Assembly: GCA_015061615.1 (NCBI GenBank)
Contig: SUWE01000003.1
Span: forward strand, 1 to 64,000
Direction: 5' to 3'
Length of the DNA stretch: 64,000 nt
From: Lentisphaerota bacterium
GTDB lineage: Bacteria; Verrucomicrobiota; Lentisphaeria; Victivallales; Victivallaceae
Numbering within the stretch: the first letter of the stretch is position 1; each line of letters begins with the position of its first letter. A program made the translations under genes and the position numbers. Shown in pieces: positions 25,973 to 35,342 of the stretch. Under the pieces are notes generated by a model. The model was not told the DNA's origin. It did no database searches and saw only the letters and a list, made by a program, of their open reading frames with translations.

Positions 25973-28087
25973 ATGGGTGAAGAAAAGAAAATCGTCTTCC
26001 AGTTGGATGACACCAGAACCATGGAAATCTCCACCGGCAAAATGGCAGGTCTTGCCAATGGCAGCTGTCTTGTCCGTCTGGGCGACACCATCATCATCGC
26101 CGCGGCATGTTCCGGCGAACCGCGCGAAGGCAGCGACTTTTTTCCGTTGCAGGTAGACTATCGTGAAAAGTACTCCGCCGCAGGTAAATTCCCCGGCGGC
26201 TATATCAAACGCGAAGGCCGTCCTTCCACGAAGGAGATCCTGACCTGCCGTATGATCGACCGTCCCATCCGTCCGCTTTTCCCCAAAGGCTTCTTCCACG
26301 AAGTCCAGGTGCAGTGCATGCTGCTGAGCGCCGACGGTGTCAACGATGCCGACGTGCTGGCGATGGTCGGTGCGTCTGCAAGTCTGATGCTTTCCGATCT
26401 GCCGTTTGAAGGTCCTATCGGTGCCGTCCGCGTCGGCAAGGTCGATGGCGAATACGTTGTCAACCCGACCCGCAGTCAGATGGAACGCAGTACGATGGAA
26501 CTCATCTACGCCGGTCTGCCCGATCAGGTCATCATGATCGAAGGTGAAGCTGAATTTGTCAGCGAAACCGAAATGCGTGAAGCGATGTACTGCGCCAACG
26601 AAGCGATCAAACGTCAGTGCGCCGCTCAGATCGAACTGGCGAAGATCGCCGGACGTGAGAAGAAAGAGTACCACTACTATCTCGTTCCCGAAGCGTTGCA
26701 GAAGGCTCTGGAAGATTTCTGCGCCGCAGAGATCGAAACCACCTGCACCATTCCCGGCAAAGAGAACCGTCAGAATGCGCTCAATGCGCTGCTTGCCAAC
26801 GCCCGTGCCGCTCTGCGTGAACAGTTTGCCGATATGAGCGATGCGGAATTCAATCTTGAAACCGCCAAAGGTTTTGACGATTACGTCCGTGACATTACCC
26901 GCAAGCTGATTCTGGAAAAACATTTCCGTCCCGACGGCCGCAGTGTCACCGATATCCGTCCGCTTTCAGCGGAAGTCAATGTTCTGCCCGTTGTCCACGG
27001 CAGTGCGCTTTTCTCCCGCGGCGAAACTCAGGCGCTGGTCATTGCCACACTCGGCAGTGAAAAAGATGCGCAGGAGTTCGACGATCTGACCAGCGTTACC
27101 GGTAATGCGGTCAAACGTTTCTATCTGCACTACAACTTCCCCAATTACAGTGTCGGTGAAGTCGGCCGTATCGCCGGTCCCGGACGCCGTGAGATCGGTC
27201 ACGGAAACCTTGCAGAGCGTTCTGTTGCCAAAGTTGTTCCGGCGGATTTCCCCTATGTTGTCCGCTGTGTGTCTGAAATCATGAGTTCCAACGGCTCCAC
27301 CTCGATGGCGAGTGTCTGCGGTGCGACACTGGCGCTGATGGATGCGGGTGTTCCGATCACTGCTCCGGTCGCGGGTATTTCCTGCGGACTTGTTACCGGC
27401 GACAACGGTGAAAGACTGCTTCTGACCGATATCCTCGGCGCGGAAGACCACTTCGGCGATATGGACTTCAAAGTTTGCGGAACCCGTGACGGGATCACCG
27501 GATTCCAGCTCGACCTCAAACTGCCGGGTATTCCGATCGATCTGCTCTGCGAAGCGATGGAACGCAACCGCATTGCCCGTCTGAAGATCCTCGATGTGAT
27601 CGAAGGCTGTATTGCCGCTCCCAGAGCTGACATCAGTCCGCGCGCTCCGCGTATCGACTCAGTCAAAATCAACCCCGACAAGATAGGTGCGCTTATCGGT
27701 CCCGGAGGTAAAAATATCCGCTCCATCACCGAAGATACCGGTGCCAGCATCGACGTTGAAGAAGACGGTACCGTCAAGATCATGGCGTCCGATCTCGCCC
27801 AGCTCAACGCCGCCAAAGACCGCGTGCTTGCCTGCACCGCTGAAGCGGAAATCGGCAAGATCTACCGCGGTAAAGTCGTCACCATCCGTGACTTCGGCGC
27901 ATTTGTGGAGATCCTGCCCGGAATGGATGGCTTGCTCCACATTTCCGAAATGGCGGATTACCGCGTGAACAAAGTCACCGACATTTGCAGTGAAGGCGAT
28001 TTCGTCACAGTCAAAGTCATCGACATTGACAACTCCGGTAAGATCCGTCTCAGCCGCAAGGCCGCTCTCAAAGAGATGGATGCGTAA
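25973..28087 (+). CDS. pnp: Polyribonucleotide nucleotidyltransferase
   Basis: A 704-residue 3'-5' phosphorolytic exoribonuclease, a trimeric RNA-decay enzyme. Two RNase PH domains (residues 1-220 and 320-540) flank a helical linker; [20 protein letters not shown] and GETQALV are family blocks. A KH domain ([20 protein letters not shown]) and an S1 domain ([20 protein letters not shown]) close the protein. ATG at 25973 has AAGGAT upstream; an upstream in-frame extension lies in the leader and is rejected. A terminator follows the stop. Confidence 0.97.
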   Translation: MGEEKKIVFQLDDTRTMEISTGKMAGLANGSCLVRLGDTIIIAAACSGEPREGSDFFPLQVDYREKYSAAGKFPGGYIKREGRPSTKEILTCRMIDRPIRPLFPKGFFHEVQVQCMLLSADGVNDADVLAMVGASASLMLSDLPFEGPIGAVRVGKVDGEYVVNPTRSQMERSTMELIYAGLPDQVIMIEGEAEFVSETEMREAMYCANEAIKRQCAAQIELAKIAGREKKEYHYYLVPEALQKALEDFCAAEIETTCTIPGKENRQNALNALLANARAALREQFADMSDAEFNLETAKGFDDYVRDITRKLILEKHFRPDGRSVTDIRPLSAEVNVLPVVHGSALFSRGETQALVIATLGSEKDAQEFDDLTSVTGNAVKRFYLHYNFPNYSVGEVGRIAGPGRREIGHGNLAERSVAKVVPADFPYVVRCVSEIMSSNGSTSMASVCGATLALMDAGVPITAPVAGISCGLVTGDNGERLLLTDILGAEDHFGDMDFKVCGTRDGITGFQLDLKLPGIPIDLLCEAMERNRIARLKILDVIEGCIAAPRADISPRAPRIDSVKINPDKIGALIGPGGKNIRSITEDTGASIDVEEDGTVKIMASDLAQLNAAKDRVLACTAEAEIGKIYRGKVVTIRDFGAFVEILPGMDGLLHISEMADYRVNKVTDICSEGDFVTVKVIDIDNSGKIRLSRKAALKEMDA

Positions 28088-28109
28088 GCGGATACCGTAT
28101 TGATAAAAT

Positions 28110-28139
28110 CCCGTCGGAGTCAAATTTGACGGGTTTTTT
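28110..28139 (+). terminator. Intrinsic terminator of pnp
   Basis: CCCGTC (28110-28115) pairs with GACGGG (28128-28133), followed by six T. The inner GTCAAATTTGAC palindrome could form a competing smaller hairpin. Confidence 0.8.
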
Positions 28140-28191
28140 ATTTTCAGGTTGAAAAACTCCACCGGATGTAAACAACCCCGTGTTGACCGGG

Positions 28192-28220
28192 TTGAAAAAT
28201 CACAACTTTCGTGATATATT
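28192..28220 (+). promoter_or_regulatory. Promoter of the esterase operon
   Basis: TTGAAA (28192-28197), a 17-base spacer and TATATT (28215-28220), about 95 bases before the first gene of the three-gene esterase operon. Confidence 0.65.
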
Positions 28221-28321
28221 TTACACGTTGGCAGAAATGTTTGTTTATAGCTTCCTGCCTGGGTTTACAAAATTCTGGACATTATCAGATATGTGCCAAT
28301 TCAGCTGAGGAAAAGTGCAAA

Positions 28322-29734
28322 ATGGAAAAGAGATGTTTTGAAAAATCGTTCCGCCAATGCTCCATTACGGGGCGCGAATATGAAAAAGGTTCGCGTTTTG
28401 AGTTCGATATCCACATTGCCCGCAAGCCGTTATGGGGGCAGGAGCTTGCGCTTTATCTGCTGTTGGAGCATAATTTTGATGTTATGGTTCCGATGCTGAC
28501 CGGATTTATGGAAGAAGGACTCATCCCGTGGGGAATGATGATTTTCGTGCGTCCCGGCAGGCTTTATCCGACATTGCCCGGCGGCAGTGAACGTTATATG
28601 CGTCCGGAGGAGTTCGACCAGTACGGCAGGGAATTTGCCGACTTTCTGGTGGAAGAACTTGTCCCTGAGGCGTGCCGTATTTCCGGAGAAACGCTGATGG
28701 CTTCGCCGGATATGCACTTTATCTGCGGTTCATCATCCGGCGGATTGACCGCATGGAACGCGGTCTGGTTCAGAAACGACTTTTTCCGCCGGACATTCCT
28801 GAGCAGTCCGACATTTTCCGCCATCCGCGGCGGCGAAGATGCGATGGTGATCGTCCGCAAATGCGAAGCAAAACCGGTCAAACTTTATATCACATGCGGT
28901 ACGGAAGAACCGGATTACTACTTCGGCAGTTCGCTTATGGCGGCACAGAATGCCGTTGCCGCGCTGGAATTTGCCGGATACGACTTCCGCTATGAGCAGT
29001 TCAACGGCGAAGAACACGGTGCGCGCCGTGAAGATGCTGCCTTGTGGCGGCGCATGATGAGTTTTCTCTGGGCGAACTGGCAGACGGTCCCGGTTCTGCC
29101 GCTGAACAACAATATCCGTATCCGCAAACTTGTCGCCGACGGGAGCAAATGGCAGAAGATCGACGGAGCATTTCCGGAAAAATCCCCGGTCACCGCTCAG
29201 GGCGGAACCTATCTTTTTGAAGCGGGGACACTCCTGTTTGAAAAAGACGGAGTCCGCAAGACAGTTGCCGGCGGATTCGGAAAAATCACCGCGCTTGGGT
29301 TGTCTTCGGATAAATGGCGGCTTTACATTGCCGACGAAACGCGCCGTTTCATCTTTGCGATGAATATAAAAGAGGATGGAACACTTGAAAACCTTTCCAA
29401 ACTTGCTCCACTGCATCTCAAATACGATTTTCTCAAGCCCGGTGCCGCTGATATCGCCGTATTGTCGAATGACCGCGTGCTGGCGGCGACGGAACTCGGC
29501 GTGCAGGGGGTGATCTCTTTCGGATTGACCGACCTTATCCTGCCGCTGCCCGGTGACCTTGCGGTGGATAAGATCGCAGTACACGGAACGACACTTTACG
29601 CTCTTGCCGGTGATGAGCTGTTTTGCCGTGAATTGAAAATTCCCGGAATCGAAGCGGATTCCGATCCATCAACTCCGGATACCGGTTACGGCGACGGTTT
29701 TCCGTACATGCGTTCACATCTTTACTTTTTCTGA
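28322..29734 (+). CDS. Esterase fused to a propeller-like domain
   Basis: A 470-residue protein without a signal peptide. Residues 30-250 are an alpha/beta-hydrolase of the esterase D/enterochelin-esterase type: nucleophile elbow GSSSGG (Ser138), candidate acid in TCGTEEPD, and His232 in EEHGARRE. Residues 260-465 contain short beta repeats (GKITALGLSSDKWRLYIADE; GAADIAVLSNDRVLAATELG) resembling an SMP-30/gluconolactonase-type propeller, probably partial. ATG at 28322 is preferred; upstream in-frame codons lie over the promoter. It may remove acyl groups from imported sugars. The substrate is unknown. Confidence 0.72.
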   Translation: MEKRCFEKSFRQCSITGREYEKGSRFEFDIHIARKPLWGQELALYLLLEHNFDVMVPMLTGFMEEGLIPWGMMIFVRPGRLYPTLPGGSERYMRPEEFDQYGREFADFLVEELVPEACRISGETLMASPDMHFICGSSSGGLTAWNAVWFRNDFFRRTFLSSPTFSAIRGGEDAMVIVRKCEAKPVKLYITCGTEEPDYYFGSSLMAAQNAVAALEFAGYDFRYEQFNGEEHGARREDAALWRRMMSFLWANWQTVPVLPLNNNIRIRKLVADGSKWQKIDGAFPEKSPVTAQGGTYLFEAGTLLFEKDGVRKTVAGGFGKITALGLSSDKWRLYIADETRRFIFAMNIKEDGTLENLSKLAPLHLKYDFLKPGAADIAVLSNDRVLAATELGVQGVISFGLTDLILPLPGDLAVDKIAVHGTTLYALAGDELFCRELKIPGIEADSDPSTPDTGYGDGFPYMRSHLYFF

Positions 29735-29749
29735 ACCGGGGTGAAATTT

Positions 29750-30532
29750 ATGCGTATTTTTCTTGGAAACAATTCAAAAGAGGGGGAGTTTTCCCCTTAT
29801 ATTGATACATTTCTGCTTGAGGGTGCAAGCACTCCGCTTGGCGGGGTGCTGGTCGTTCCCGGCGGCGGCTATGTCCTGCGCGGCGATTATGAAGGCGATG
29901 CTGTGGCAAAGCGTTTCAATGAACTCGGATTCCACGCATTTGTGCTGCAATACCGCGTTGCACCGGAGCGTTATCCGGCTCCGCAGTGCGATCTGGTGCG
30001 GGCGCTGAAGGTTATCGCTTCTTGCGCGCAGGAGTGGAAGATGGATAAACTTGCCGTTCTCGGCTTTTCCGCCGGAGGGCATCTTGCGGCATCCGGAGTG
30101 ATGCTTGCCGGGGAGTTTGACCGGCCTTGCGGTGATGAAGCGGATGATTTCCCCGCCGCGGCTGATGCGCTTATACTTTGCTACCCTGTGATATCGCTTA
30201 CCGATGATTTTAGCCATAAAGGCAGCGGCGAAAATCTTTTCGGTCCCGGTGTGTCTGATGCGGAAAAATCCCGTCTGGATATGCAAAAACTGGTGACTGC
30301 TTCCACCCCTCCGGCGTTTCTCTGGCACACTGCCGACGATGATACTGTGAGTGTGCGCAACTCCGTGGAGTTCGCTCAAAAGATGTGGCAGTGCGGAAAC
30401 AGTTGCGAACTGCATGTATTCCCCAAAGGTTTTCACGGCAGGGGATTGGCTTATTCCCATGCTGATTTGCGGCAGTGGTCGTCACTTGCCGCTAAATTTC
30501 TTGAAACAAGTGCAAAATTTACCAGAGGTTGA
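29750..30532 (+). CDS. Alpha/beta hydrolase, sugar esterase type
   Basis: A 260-residue cytosolic hydrolase. VLVVPGGGYVLRGDYEGD provides the oxyanion-hole motif, GFSAGGHLA holds the nucleophile Ser107, TADDDTVSV the acid and KGFHGRG the histidine. These features match acetyl-xylan or carbohydrate esterase-like members of the family. ATG at 29750 is preferred over an in-frame GTG at 29741, which coincides with the GGGGTG ribosome-binding site. It follows the fused esterase by 15 bases and precedes the SGNH gene by three. Confidence 0.85.
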   Translation: MRIFLGNNSKEGEFSPYIDTFLLEGASTPLGGVLVVPGGGYVLRGDYEGDAVAKRFNELGFHAFVLQYRVAPERYPAPQCDLVRALKVIASCAQEWKMDKLAVLGFSAGGHLAASGVMLAGEFDRPCGDEADDFPAAADALILCYPVISLTDDFSHKGSGENLFGPGVSDAEKSRLDMQKLVTASTPPAFLWHTADDDTVSVRNSVEFAQKMWQCGNSCELHVFPKGFHGRGLAYSHADLRQWSSLAAKFLETSAKFTRG

Positions 30533-30535
30533 ACA

Positions 30536-31375
30536 ATGACAAAAAAAATCTTTACCACTGTCATCACACTTTTCATCACTGTTGCGGCAATGGCGGAAAC
30601 CGCTGTTAAAAACGGCGATGCCATCTCGTTTCTCGGCGACTCGATCACTTATTACGGCAACCGGTTTGAAGGCGGATATGTAAATCTTGTCATCGCCGGA
30701 CTCAAAGCCAACGGCATAGATGCCGTCAAACTGCCTGCCGGTATCAGCGGCCACAAATCCAATCAGATGCTTGCCCGTCTGGAGCAGGATGTGCTTGCCA
30801 AAAAGCCGCAGATCATGACTTTAAGCTGCGGAGTAAACGATGTCTGGCACGGTAAACGCGGCGTCAAACTGCCCGAATACAAAAAGAATATCACCGAACT
30901 GATCGACAAGGCACAGGCGGCGGGAGTGAAAGTTTGCATACTTACTGCGACGATGATAACTGAAAATCCTGATGCCGGATACAATCTCACTCTTGCATCG
31001 TATAACGATTTTCTCCGTCAGCTTGCCCGTGAAAAAGGGTGTATGCTTGCCGATCTCAACGCGGTCATGCAGAAAGAGATCGCCGCGTTCAAGGCAAAAT
31101 ATCCCGACTTCAAAGGGAATCTTTTTACCAATGACGGTGTCCACATGAACCCCAACGGCAACGAGCTTATGGCAGAAGGTGTCCTGCGGGCGTTCGGTCT
31201 GGATGATGCACAGATCGCCAAAGCAAAAAGTGTGTGGCATGATAAATACTCCGATGTCGGCAGAGTGCTGTTTTCCGGCAGAATGATCCGCAAAATTGCT
31301 CCGCTTGCCGCTGAAAAAGGTGTTTCCATTCAGGAATATCTGGCGCAGATGGTTGAAAATCTTCCGGAAAAATAA
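30536..31375 (+). CDS. Secreted SGNH/GDSL esterase
   Basis: A 279-residue exported hydrolase (signal peptide 1-20, cleavage after AMA). SGNH blocks are FLGDSITYYGN (Ser36), LPAGISGHKSNQML, LSCGVNDVWHG and NDGVHMNPNGNEL. Members of this type often deacetylate polysaccharides outside the cytoplasm. With the two cytosolic esterases upstream it suggests stepwise deacylation of a decorated glycan, first outside and then inside the cell. It is the last gene of the operon, followed by a strong hairpin shared with the convergent AraC gene. Confidence 0.88.
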   Translation: MTKKIFTTVITLFITVAAMAETAVKNGDAISFLGDSITYYGNRFEGGYVNLVIAGLKANGIDAVKLPAGISGHKSNQMLARLEQDVLAKKPQIMTLSCGVNDVWHGKRGVKLPEYKKNITELIDKAQAAGVKVCILTATMITENPDAGYNLTLASYNDFLRQLAREKGCMLADLNAVMQKEIAAFKAKYPDFKGNLFTNDGVHMNPNGNELMAEGVLRAFGLDDAQIAKAKSVWHDKYSDVGRVLFSGRMIRKIAPLAAEKGVSIQEYLAQMVENLPEK

Positions 31376-31389
31376 TCCGGTACAAAGAA

Positions 31390-31417
31390 CTTTGCCGCCG
31401 GAGCGCAGGCGGCAAAG
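31390..31417. terminator. Bidirectional terminator hairpin
   Basis: A perfect ten-base-pair stem (31390-31399 with 31408-31417) around an eight-base loop lies between two convergent genes. There is no clean T run on either side, so efficiency is uncertain. Confidence 0.6.
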
Positions 31418-31424
31418 CTCAAAT

Positions 31425-32234
31425 TCAGCCTTCAAGTCCGGTTCCGTTGCGGAACTCTGAAGGGGAACAACCGAACTTTTTCCGGAAAACTTTTGCCAGA
31501 TAGTTGGCATTGGCAAAGCCGGTTTCCAGAGCGATCTCTTTGAAACTTTTTCCTGAAGTCCTTATCAGCGAAAGGACAAGCTGCATCCGCAGCGCGGTGA
31601 TATACTCCACCGGGGTCATTCCGGTTGCCGCAGAGATGTTTCTGTTGAGCGTGGTCGGGTGGACATTCAGCATTTTTGCGATTTTTGACGGATGCAGATC
31701 GGGGTTGTCAAGCTGTTCAGCGGCAATGGATTTGAAACGTTCAGTCAAACTGTTTTCCACATTTTCCCCCGCAAATGCGCGGCAGAGGATATTGTAGCCG
31801 TCGGCGCTTGCCAGATACTCACCCTGAGCTGAGTAATCGTGCAAATGGATGCTCAGCGATTCAAAAAGCTCCACCGGACAGGGACCGGCTTTGCGCAGTT
31901 CCCGCGTGATTTGAAAACTGTTTATAAGGTATTCCAGACCGTCACCGTCGATGGTCAGCCAGCAATATTCAAGCGGAGCTTCGGCAAGGGTCACTTCATG
32001 CCGGTCGCCGGGCAGGTAAAAGCAGACATGCTCCGGTTTCAGCAGAACTTCTCTGTTCCCGAAACGGAGTCTGGCAATGCCCCTTATCCCCCAGAACAGC
32101 TGGAGGAAATTTTTCTTCAAAAACCTGTCCTGCCAATGTTTTTCCGCTATGTAGTAGTGTCCGCAGGAGCGGACATTAAGCGGCATCGGCATTACTGGTT
32201 TGGGCTGATAGCGAAATACAGGATTGATAATCAT
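31425..32234 (-). CDS. AraC family regulator
   Basis: A 269-residue transcription factor. The N-terminal 150 residues form a cupin-like effector domain (LRFGNREVLLKPEHVCFYLP; APLEYCWLTIDGDGL). Residues 165-265 are the AraC DNA-binding domain with two helix-turn-helix units: HPSKIAKMLNVHPTTLNRNI and FKEIALETGFANANYLAKVF, then KKFGCSPSEFR. It is divergent from the sugar cluster starting at 32391 and probably controls it. The promoter's predicted +1 falls at or one base before the ATG, so the message may be leaderless. The effector is unknown. Confidence 0.9.
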   Translation of the reverse strand: MIINPVFRYQPKPVMPMPLNVRSCGHYYIAEKHWQDRFLKKNFLQLFWGIRGIARLRFGNREVLLKPEHVCFYLPGDRHEVTLAEAPLEYCWLTIDGDGLEYLINSFQITRELRKAGPCPVELFESLSIHLHDYSAQGEYLASADGYNILCRAFAGENVENSLTERFKSIAAEQLDNPDLHPSKIAKMLNVHPTTLNRNISAATGMTPVEYITALRMQLVLSLIRTSGKSFKEIALETGFANANYLAKVFRKKFGCSPSEFRNGTGLEG

Positions 32235-32241
32235 ATTTTAA

Positions 32242-32270
32242 ATATACTCTGGCACTTGCCGGTTGTCAAT
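32242..32270 (-). promoter_or_regulatory. Promoter of the AraC gene
   Basis: On the minus strand TTGACA (32270-32265), a 17-base spacer and TATATT (32247-32242). Expected +1 is about 32235, one base before the ATG at 32234. Confidence 0.75.
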
Positions 32271-32325
32271 AGCAAAAAATATTAAACTGTGCATTTTTTT
32301 TACCCATATCGCTTGTTTTTTACTC

Positions 32326-32354
32326 TTGTCAAAGTTCCGATTTCATGGTATATT
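32326..32354 (+). promoter_or_regulatory. Promoter of the 32391 cluster
   Basis: TTGTCA (32326-32331), a 17-base spacer and TATATT (32349-32354), about 30 bases before the ATG at 32391. It faces away from the AraC promoter, leaving 55 bases between the two -35 boxes for regulator binding. Confidence 0.7.
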
Positions 32355-32390
32355 TATACATAATTCAGAAAATAAGGTAAAGAGATAATC

Positions 32391-33770
32391 ATGAAAGATT
32401 TTCCGATCCGCGGATTCAATCCCTGCGAGAGTCTTCTGCGGCACACGCCGGAACAGCTGACCCGCTTTCTGCGGCGCATGAAAGAGTTTGATTTCAATTC
32501 GGTGATAATCCACAGCGATTACGGCTGGCGGCGTTACCGGGAATTGATAGAGCGTGAGTGTGCCGCCTGCGGTGTGGAAATAACTCTTATGGTTTTCGGA
32601 CCCCGGACTTTTTTCTCCTTTGCCGATTGGAAAAGTTCATGGTTCGCCAAAGATGAGTCCGGCAACCCCTTTACCCGGCGCCCGGAGTGCGAGACCCACC
32701 CCTGCGCCGCTGAAGCCGATGCTGTTGCCGGTTTTCAGGAAGGGGCGGAAAAATATCTTGCCTCCCTGCCGGACTCCATAAAGCGGCTCCACATGCGCGC
32801 CGGTGACGGATTGATGTTCTGCCGTTGCCCGAAGTGCCGGGAAATCCCGGAACATGAACAATATCTGCCGTTTATTGAAGCGTTTGTCCGTGCGGCGAAG
32901 AAGGTGCGCCCGGATTTGAAGCTGGAAACTGACCTCTATATCCGGCGCTATTCCATTCCGCGCCGTCATGAAGTTTTCGGTGAGCTTGACCGTGTCATGT
33001 TCGATACCTTTTACCGTCACCCGTTTTTTCCGATCGGTTCCACTTGCGACCGATGCAACGCTTTTGCCATGCAGTATGCCGCTCCGGCGGGGTATGCCGA
33101 TGCGGTTACGCCCAATGAGTATTATCTTAAACGCTTGAAGCAGTGGAACTCTTTCTATCCCGGCAAACTTTATATCCATGAAAATGTTATGTGTCAGGGA
33201 TACTGGGGGTGTCCGCAGTATAATACTGGTGTATATCTGCGCGATCAGCAGCTTTACCGCGAACTTGGACTCGGCGGCGTTTGTTACGAGGCATACGAGC
33301 CGGGATTTGCGGCGTTTGCAAAGAGTTTTGCCGCTCTTGCCGCCGGAAAGGAATTGGAAGAAGCCGGTGAATTGGAAAAAATTCTGCCTTCGACTGATTT
33401 GAAAGTTTTCTGCACCGATCCTGAATTTCCCTTTGAGCGTTATCTTGACCCGTTTGCAGCCCGGATCGCCCGCAATCTGGCGACATTTCTTGCCCGCGGT
33501 GTCAGTGCGAAGTTTTTCCGTGAGGTGGTGGAGTTCCAGTGGAGCAATGAAGATATCCTTGACCCGCTTTTGGTATCTTACGCCGCCGCGCGGAGCGGAT
33601 GGCTCAAAGGTTCCATTGTTTTTGATGAGCTTTCTGAATCGGCGCAGGAGTTGATTTCCCGCAGAAAACTCTGGGATTTTATGGAGGATATACCTGTCGA
33701 TTCCGATCCCCGTGCAGTTTGCCGGGAGCTGATAATGGAACTTTATAATAAAGTCAGGGATAATATTTGA
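32391..33770 (+). CDS. Glycoside hydrolase-like cytosolic protein, unknown family
   Basis: A 459-residue protein without signal peptide or membrane segment. The order of short beta/alpha segments (NSVIIHSDYGW, VEITLMVFGPR, PDLKLETDLY, DRVMFDTFYR, GKLYIHENVMC, LGGVCYEAYEPGF) suggests a TIM barrel of glycoside-hydrolase type, loosely like DUF4838 proteins. Two cysteine pairs, CRCPKC near residue 146 and CDRC near 222, may hold a metal. AGAG precedes the ATG. It is the first gene of the AraC-linked cluster and is followed nine bases later by another unknown gene. Substrate and activity are not known. Confidence 0.6.
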   Translation: MKDFPIRGFNPCESLLRHTPEQLTRFLRRMKEFDFNSVIIHSDYGWRRYRELIERECAACGVEITLMVFGPRTFFSFADWKSSWFAKDESGNPFTRRPECETHPCAAEADAVAGFQEGAEKYLASLPDSIKRLHMRAGDGLMFCRCPKCREIPEHEQYLPFIEAFVRAAKKVRPDLKLETDLYIRRYSIPRRHEVFGELDRVMFDTFYRHPFFPIGSTCDRCNAFAMQYAAPAGYADAVTPNEYYLKRLKQWNSFYPGKLYIHENVMCQGYWGCPQYNTGVYLRDQQLYRELGLGGVCYEAYEPGFAAFAKSFAALAAGKELEEAGELEKILPSTDLKVFCTDPEFPFERYLDPFAARIARNLATFLARGVSAKFFREVVEFQWSNEDILDPLLVSYAAARSGWLKGSIVFDELSESAQELISRRKLWDFMEDIPVDSDPRAVCRELIMELYNKVRDNI

Positions 33771-33779
33771 GGTGAAACT

Positions 33780-34580
33780 ATGGCAAAATTGATCGATGGT
33801 GTATGGCTCTGGGGACAGACCCCGGGATCGCATCATGTGAATCCTGATTACCGTCTGCCTGGAAAAAATGTGATGACTCCAGTTGAAGGGTGTGATTTTT
33901 TCGGGATTTCCCGCTGCTGCCGCGTGGCGATGGGGGCAGGACCTTTTCCGCCGTTTGATGATGAATCCGTGCCGCTTGATAAGCTTGATGAGGTCGTTTG
34001 GTCGATCGTCGGCGCAGGCAGTGTTCAGCGCAACGAAGAAAATCTCTTTGATCTGGATGAGGTACTGCGTCAGGCGAAGCTCCACCCCAATGTCATCGGC
34101 GGGGTTATGGATGATTTTCTCCAGAATGAGCGTCGCCGTGAGATATTTTCTCCTGAGGTACTGAAAAAGGTCAAAAATCTGCTCCGTACCGCTGTCGGCA
34201 GACCGCTTGAGTACTGGACAGTCTACTACGAACGGGAAATGCACCTTGATGTGCAGGAGTTTCTCGATGTTTTTGATGTTATCACCTTCTGGACATGGTT
34301 CGGAGAAAATTTGCAGCACCTTGAGGAAAATCTCAATACCGTTATTTCCGCAAATCCTGACAAGCGTTTCTATTGCGGCTGTTATCTCTGGGATTACGGC
34401 AACGGCAAGCCTCTTACTGCAGAACAGATGCAGCATCAGCTTGATGTTTACTACAAATATATCAAAGCTGGAAAGGTTTCAGGTATCATCATCTGTTCAA
34501 ACTGCTGTGCCGATGTCGGTTTGGATACTGTTCCGCAGCTCAAAGCATGGCTTGCGGAACACGGAAATGAAGAAATTTAA
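33780..34580 (+). CDS. Hypothetical cytosolic protein, TIM-barrel-like
   Basis: A 266-residue protein I cannot assign to a named family. It has no signal peptide. Segments such as NVIGGVMDDFLQNERR, LEYWTVYYEREMHLDVQEF, FDVITFWTWFGENL, RFYCGCYLWDYGNG and GIIICSNCCADVGLD alternate beta strands with helices, consistent with a barrel having carboxylates at strand ends. GGTGA lies five bases before the ATG. It follows the 32391 gene by nine bases, so both are probably co-expressed and act on the same sugar. Confidence 0.6.
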   Translation: MAKLIDGVWLWGQTPGSHHVNPDYRLPGKNVMTPVEGCDFFGISRCCRVAMGAGPFPPFDDESVPLDKLDEVVWSIVGAGSVQRNEENLFDLDEVLRQAKLHPNVIGGVMDDFLQNERRREIFSPEVLKKVKNLLRTAVGRPLEYWTVYYEREMHLDVQEFLDVFDVITFWTWFGENLQHLEENLNTVISANPDKRFYCGCYLWDYGNGKPLTAEQMQHQLDVYYKYIKAGKVSGIIICSNCCADVGLDTVPQLKAWLAEHGNEEI

Positions 34581-34583
34581 CTG

Positions 34584-34613
34584 TTGAAACAGCCTCGTTG
34601 ATCCAAATATAAT
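34584..34613 (+). promoter_or_regulatory. Internal promoter before pseudopilin copy 2
   Basis: TTGAAA (34584-34589), an 18-base spacer and TATAAT (34608-34613), about 30 bases before the pseudopilin ATG. It would allow the pseudopilin and secreted enzyme to be expressed apart from the two upstream genes. Confidence 0.65.
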
Positions 34614-34643
34614 GAACTCAAAACCAAAATGGGAGAAGAAAAA

Positions 34644-35327
34644 ATGAAAAAATCACCCCGTCCCGAAGGAATGAAAGCCAAAACATTCACTCTTATCGAA
34701 CTGCTGGTAGTCATTGCGATCATCGCCATTCTTGCAGCAATACTGCTGCCTGCCTTGAACAGCGCGCGTGAACGCGGACGTTCGGCAAACTGCATCAGCA
34801 ACCTCAAACAGATGGGAACCTGTCTTCTGATGTATGAAAGCGACAATGACGGCTGGTCAGTTCCCTATGCCAACCCTGATGGAGCAGAAAAGGAGTGGAA
34901 GTTCCGTCTTCAGGGTTACGGCGCAGGAAGGGAACTCTTTTTCTGCCCGTCTCAGGTCAAAGCGAATATCGTCGGTTACGGTATGCTCTATCAGGCGCGC
35001 GGCGGACACACCAACCGGCTCAATACTCACTATCAGGGCGCGGGCAAAGAACCGGTCAAAGCCAGCAGTGTGAAAAATGCCACGGCTAAAATGGTGATCG
35101 CCGACGCCAGAACAGAAGCAGGGCCGGGCAGCAACGATACCAATGTCATTTACTGCAAAACCTGCGAAGCCAAAACTGATATCGTCGGTATAAACACCAC
35201 TGACCGCCACGGAAAATCCAGGGCGCACGCGGTTTATCTTGACGGTCACGCGAATGTGTTTTCTCTGGATGATGCAATTAAGACCCAGAGTGCAACACTG
35301 GATGTTTTCGGTCACTTTACCAAATAA
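34644..35327 (+). CDS. Type II pseudopilin-like protein, copy 2
   Basis: A 227-residue protein with a longer basic leader ([14 protein letters not shown]) before [13 protein letters not shown] and the helix ending [15 protein letters not shown]. The residue before the predicted cleavage is Thr rather than Gly. The C-terminal domain ends in His-x10-Asp-Gly-His ([15 protein letters not shown]). ATG at 34644 has GGAG seven bases upstream; an ATG 15 bases earlier overlaps that site. The first 35 mature residues nearly match copy 1, but the DNA differs at many synonymous positions, so the match is kept by selection. A large secreted protein gene follows after 15 bases. Confidence 0.85.
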   Translation: MKKSPRPEGMKAKTFTLIELLVVIAIIAILAAILLPALNSARERGRSANCISNLKQMGTCLLMYESDNDGWSVPYANPDGAEKEWKFRLQGYGAGRELFFCPSQVKANIVGYGMLYQARGGHTNRLNTHYQGAGKEPVKASSVKNATAKMVIADARTEAGPGSNDTNVIYCKTCEAKTDIVGINTTDRHGKSRAHAVYLDGHANVFSLDDAIKTQSATLDVFGHFTK

Positions 35328-35342
35328 TCAGGAGATATGTGT

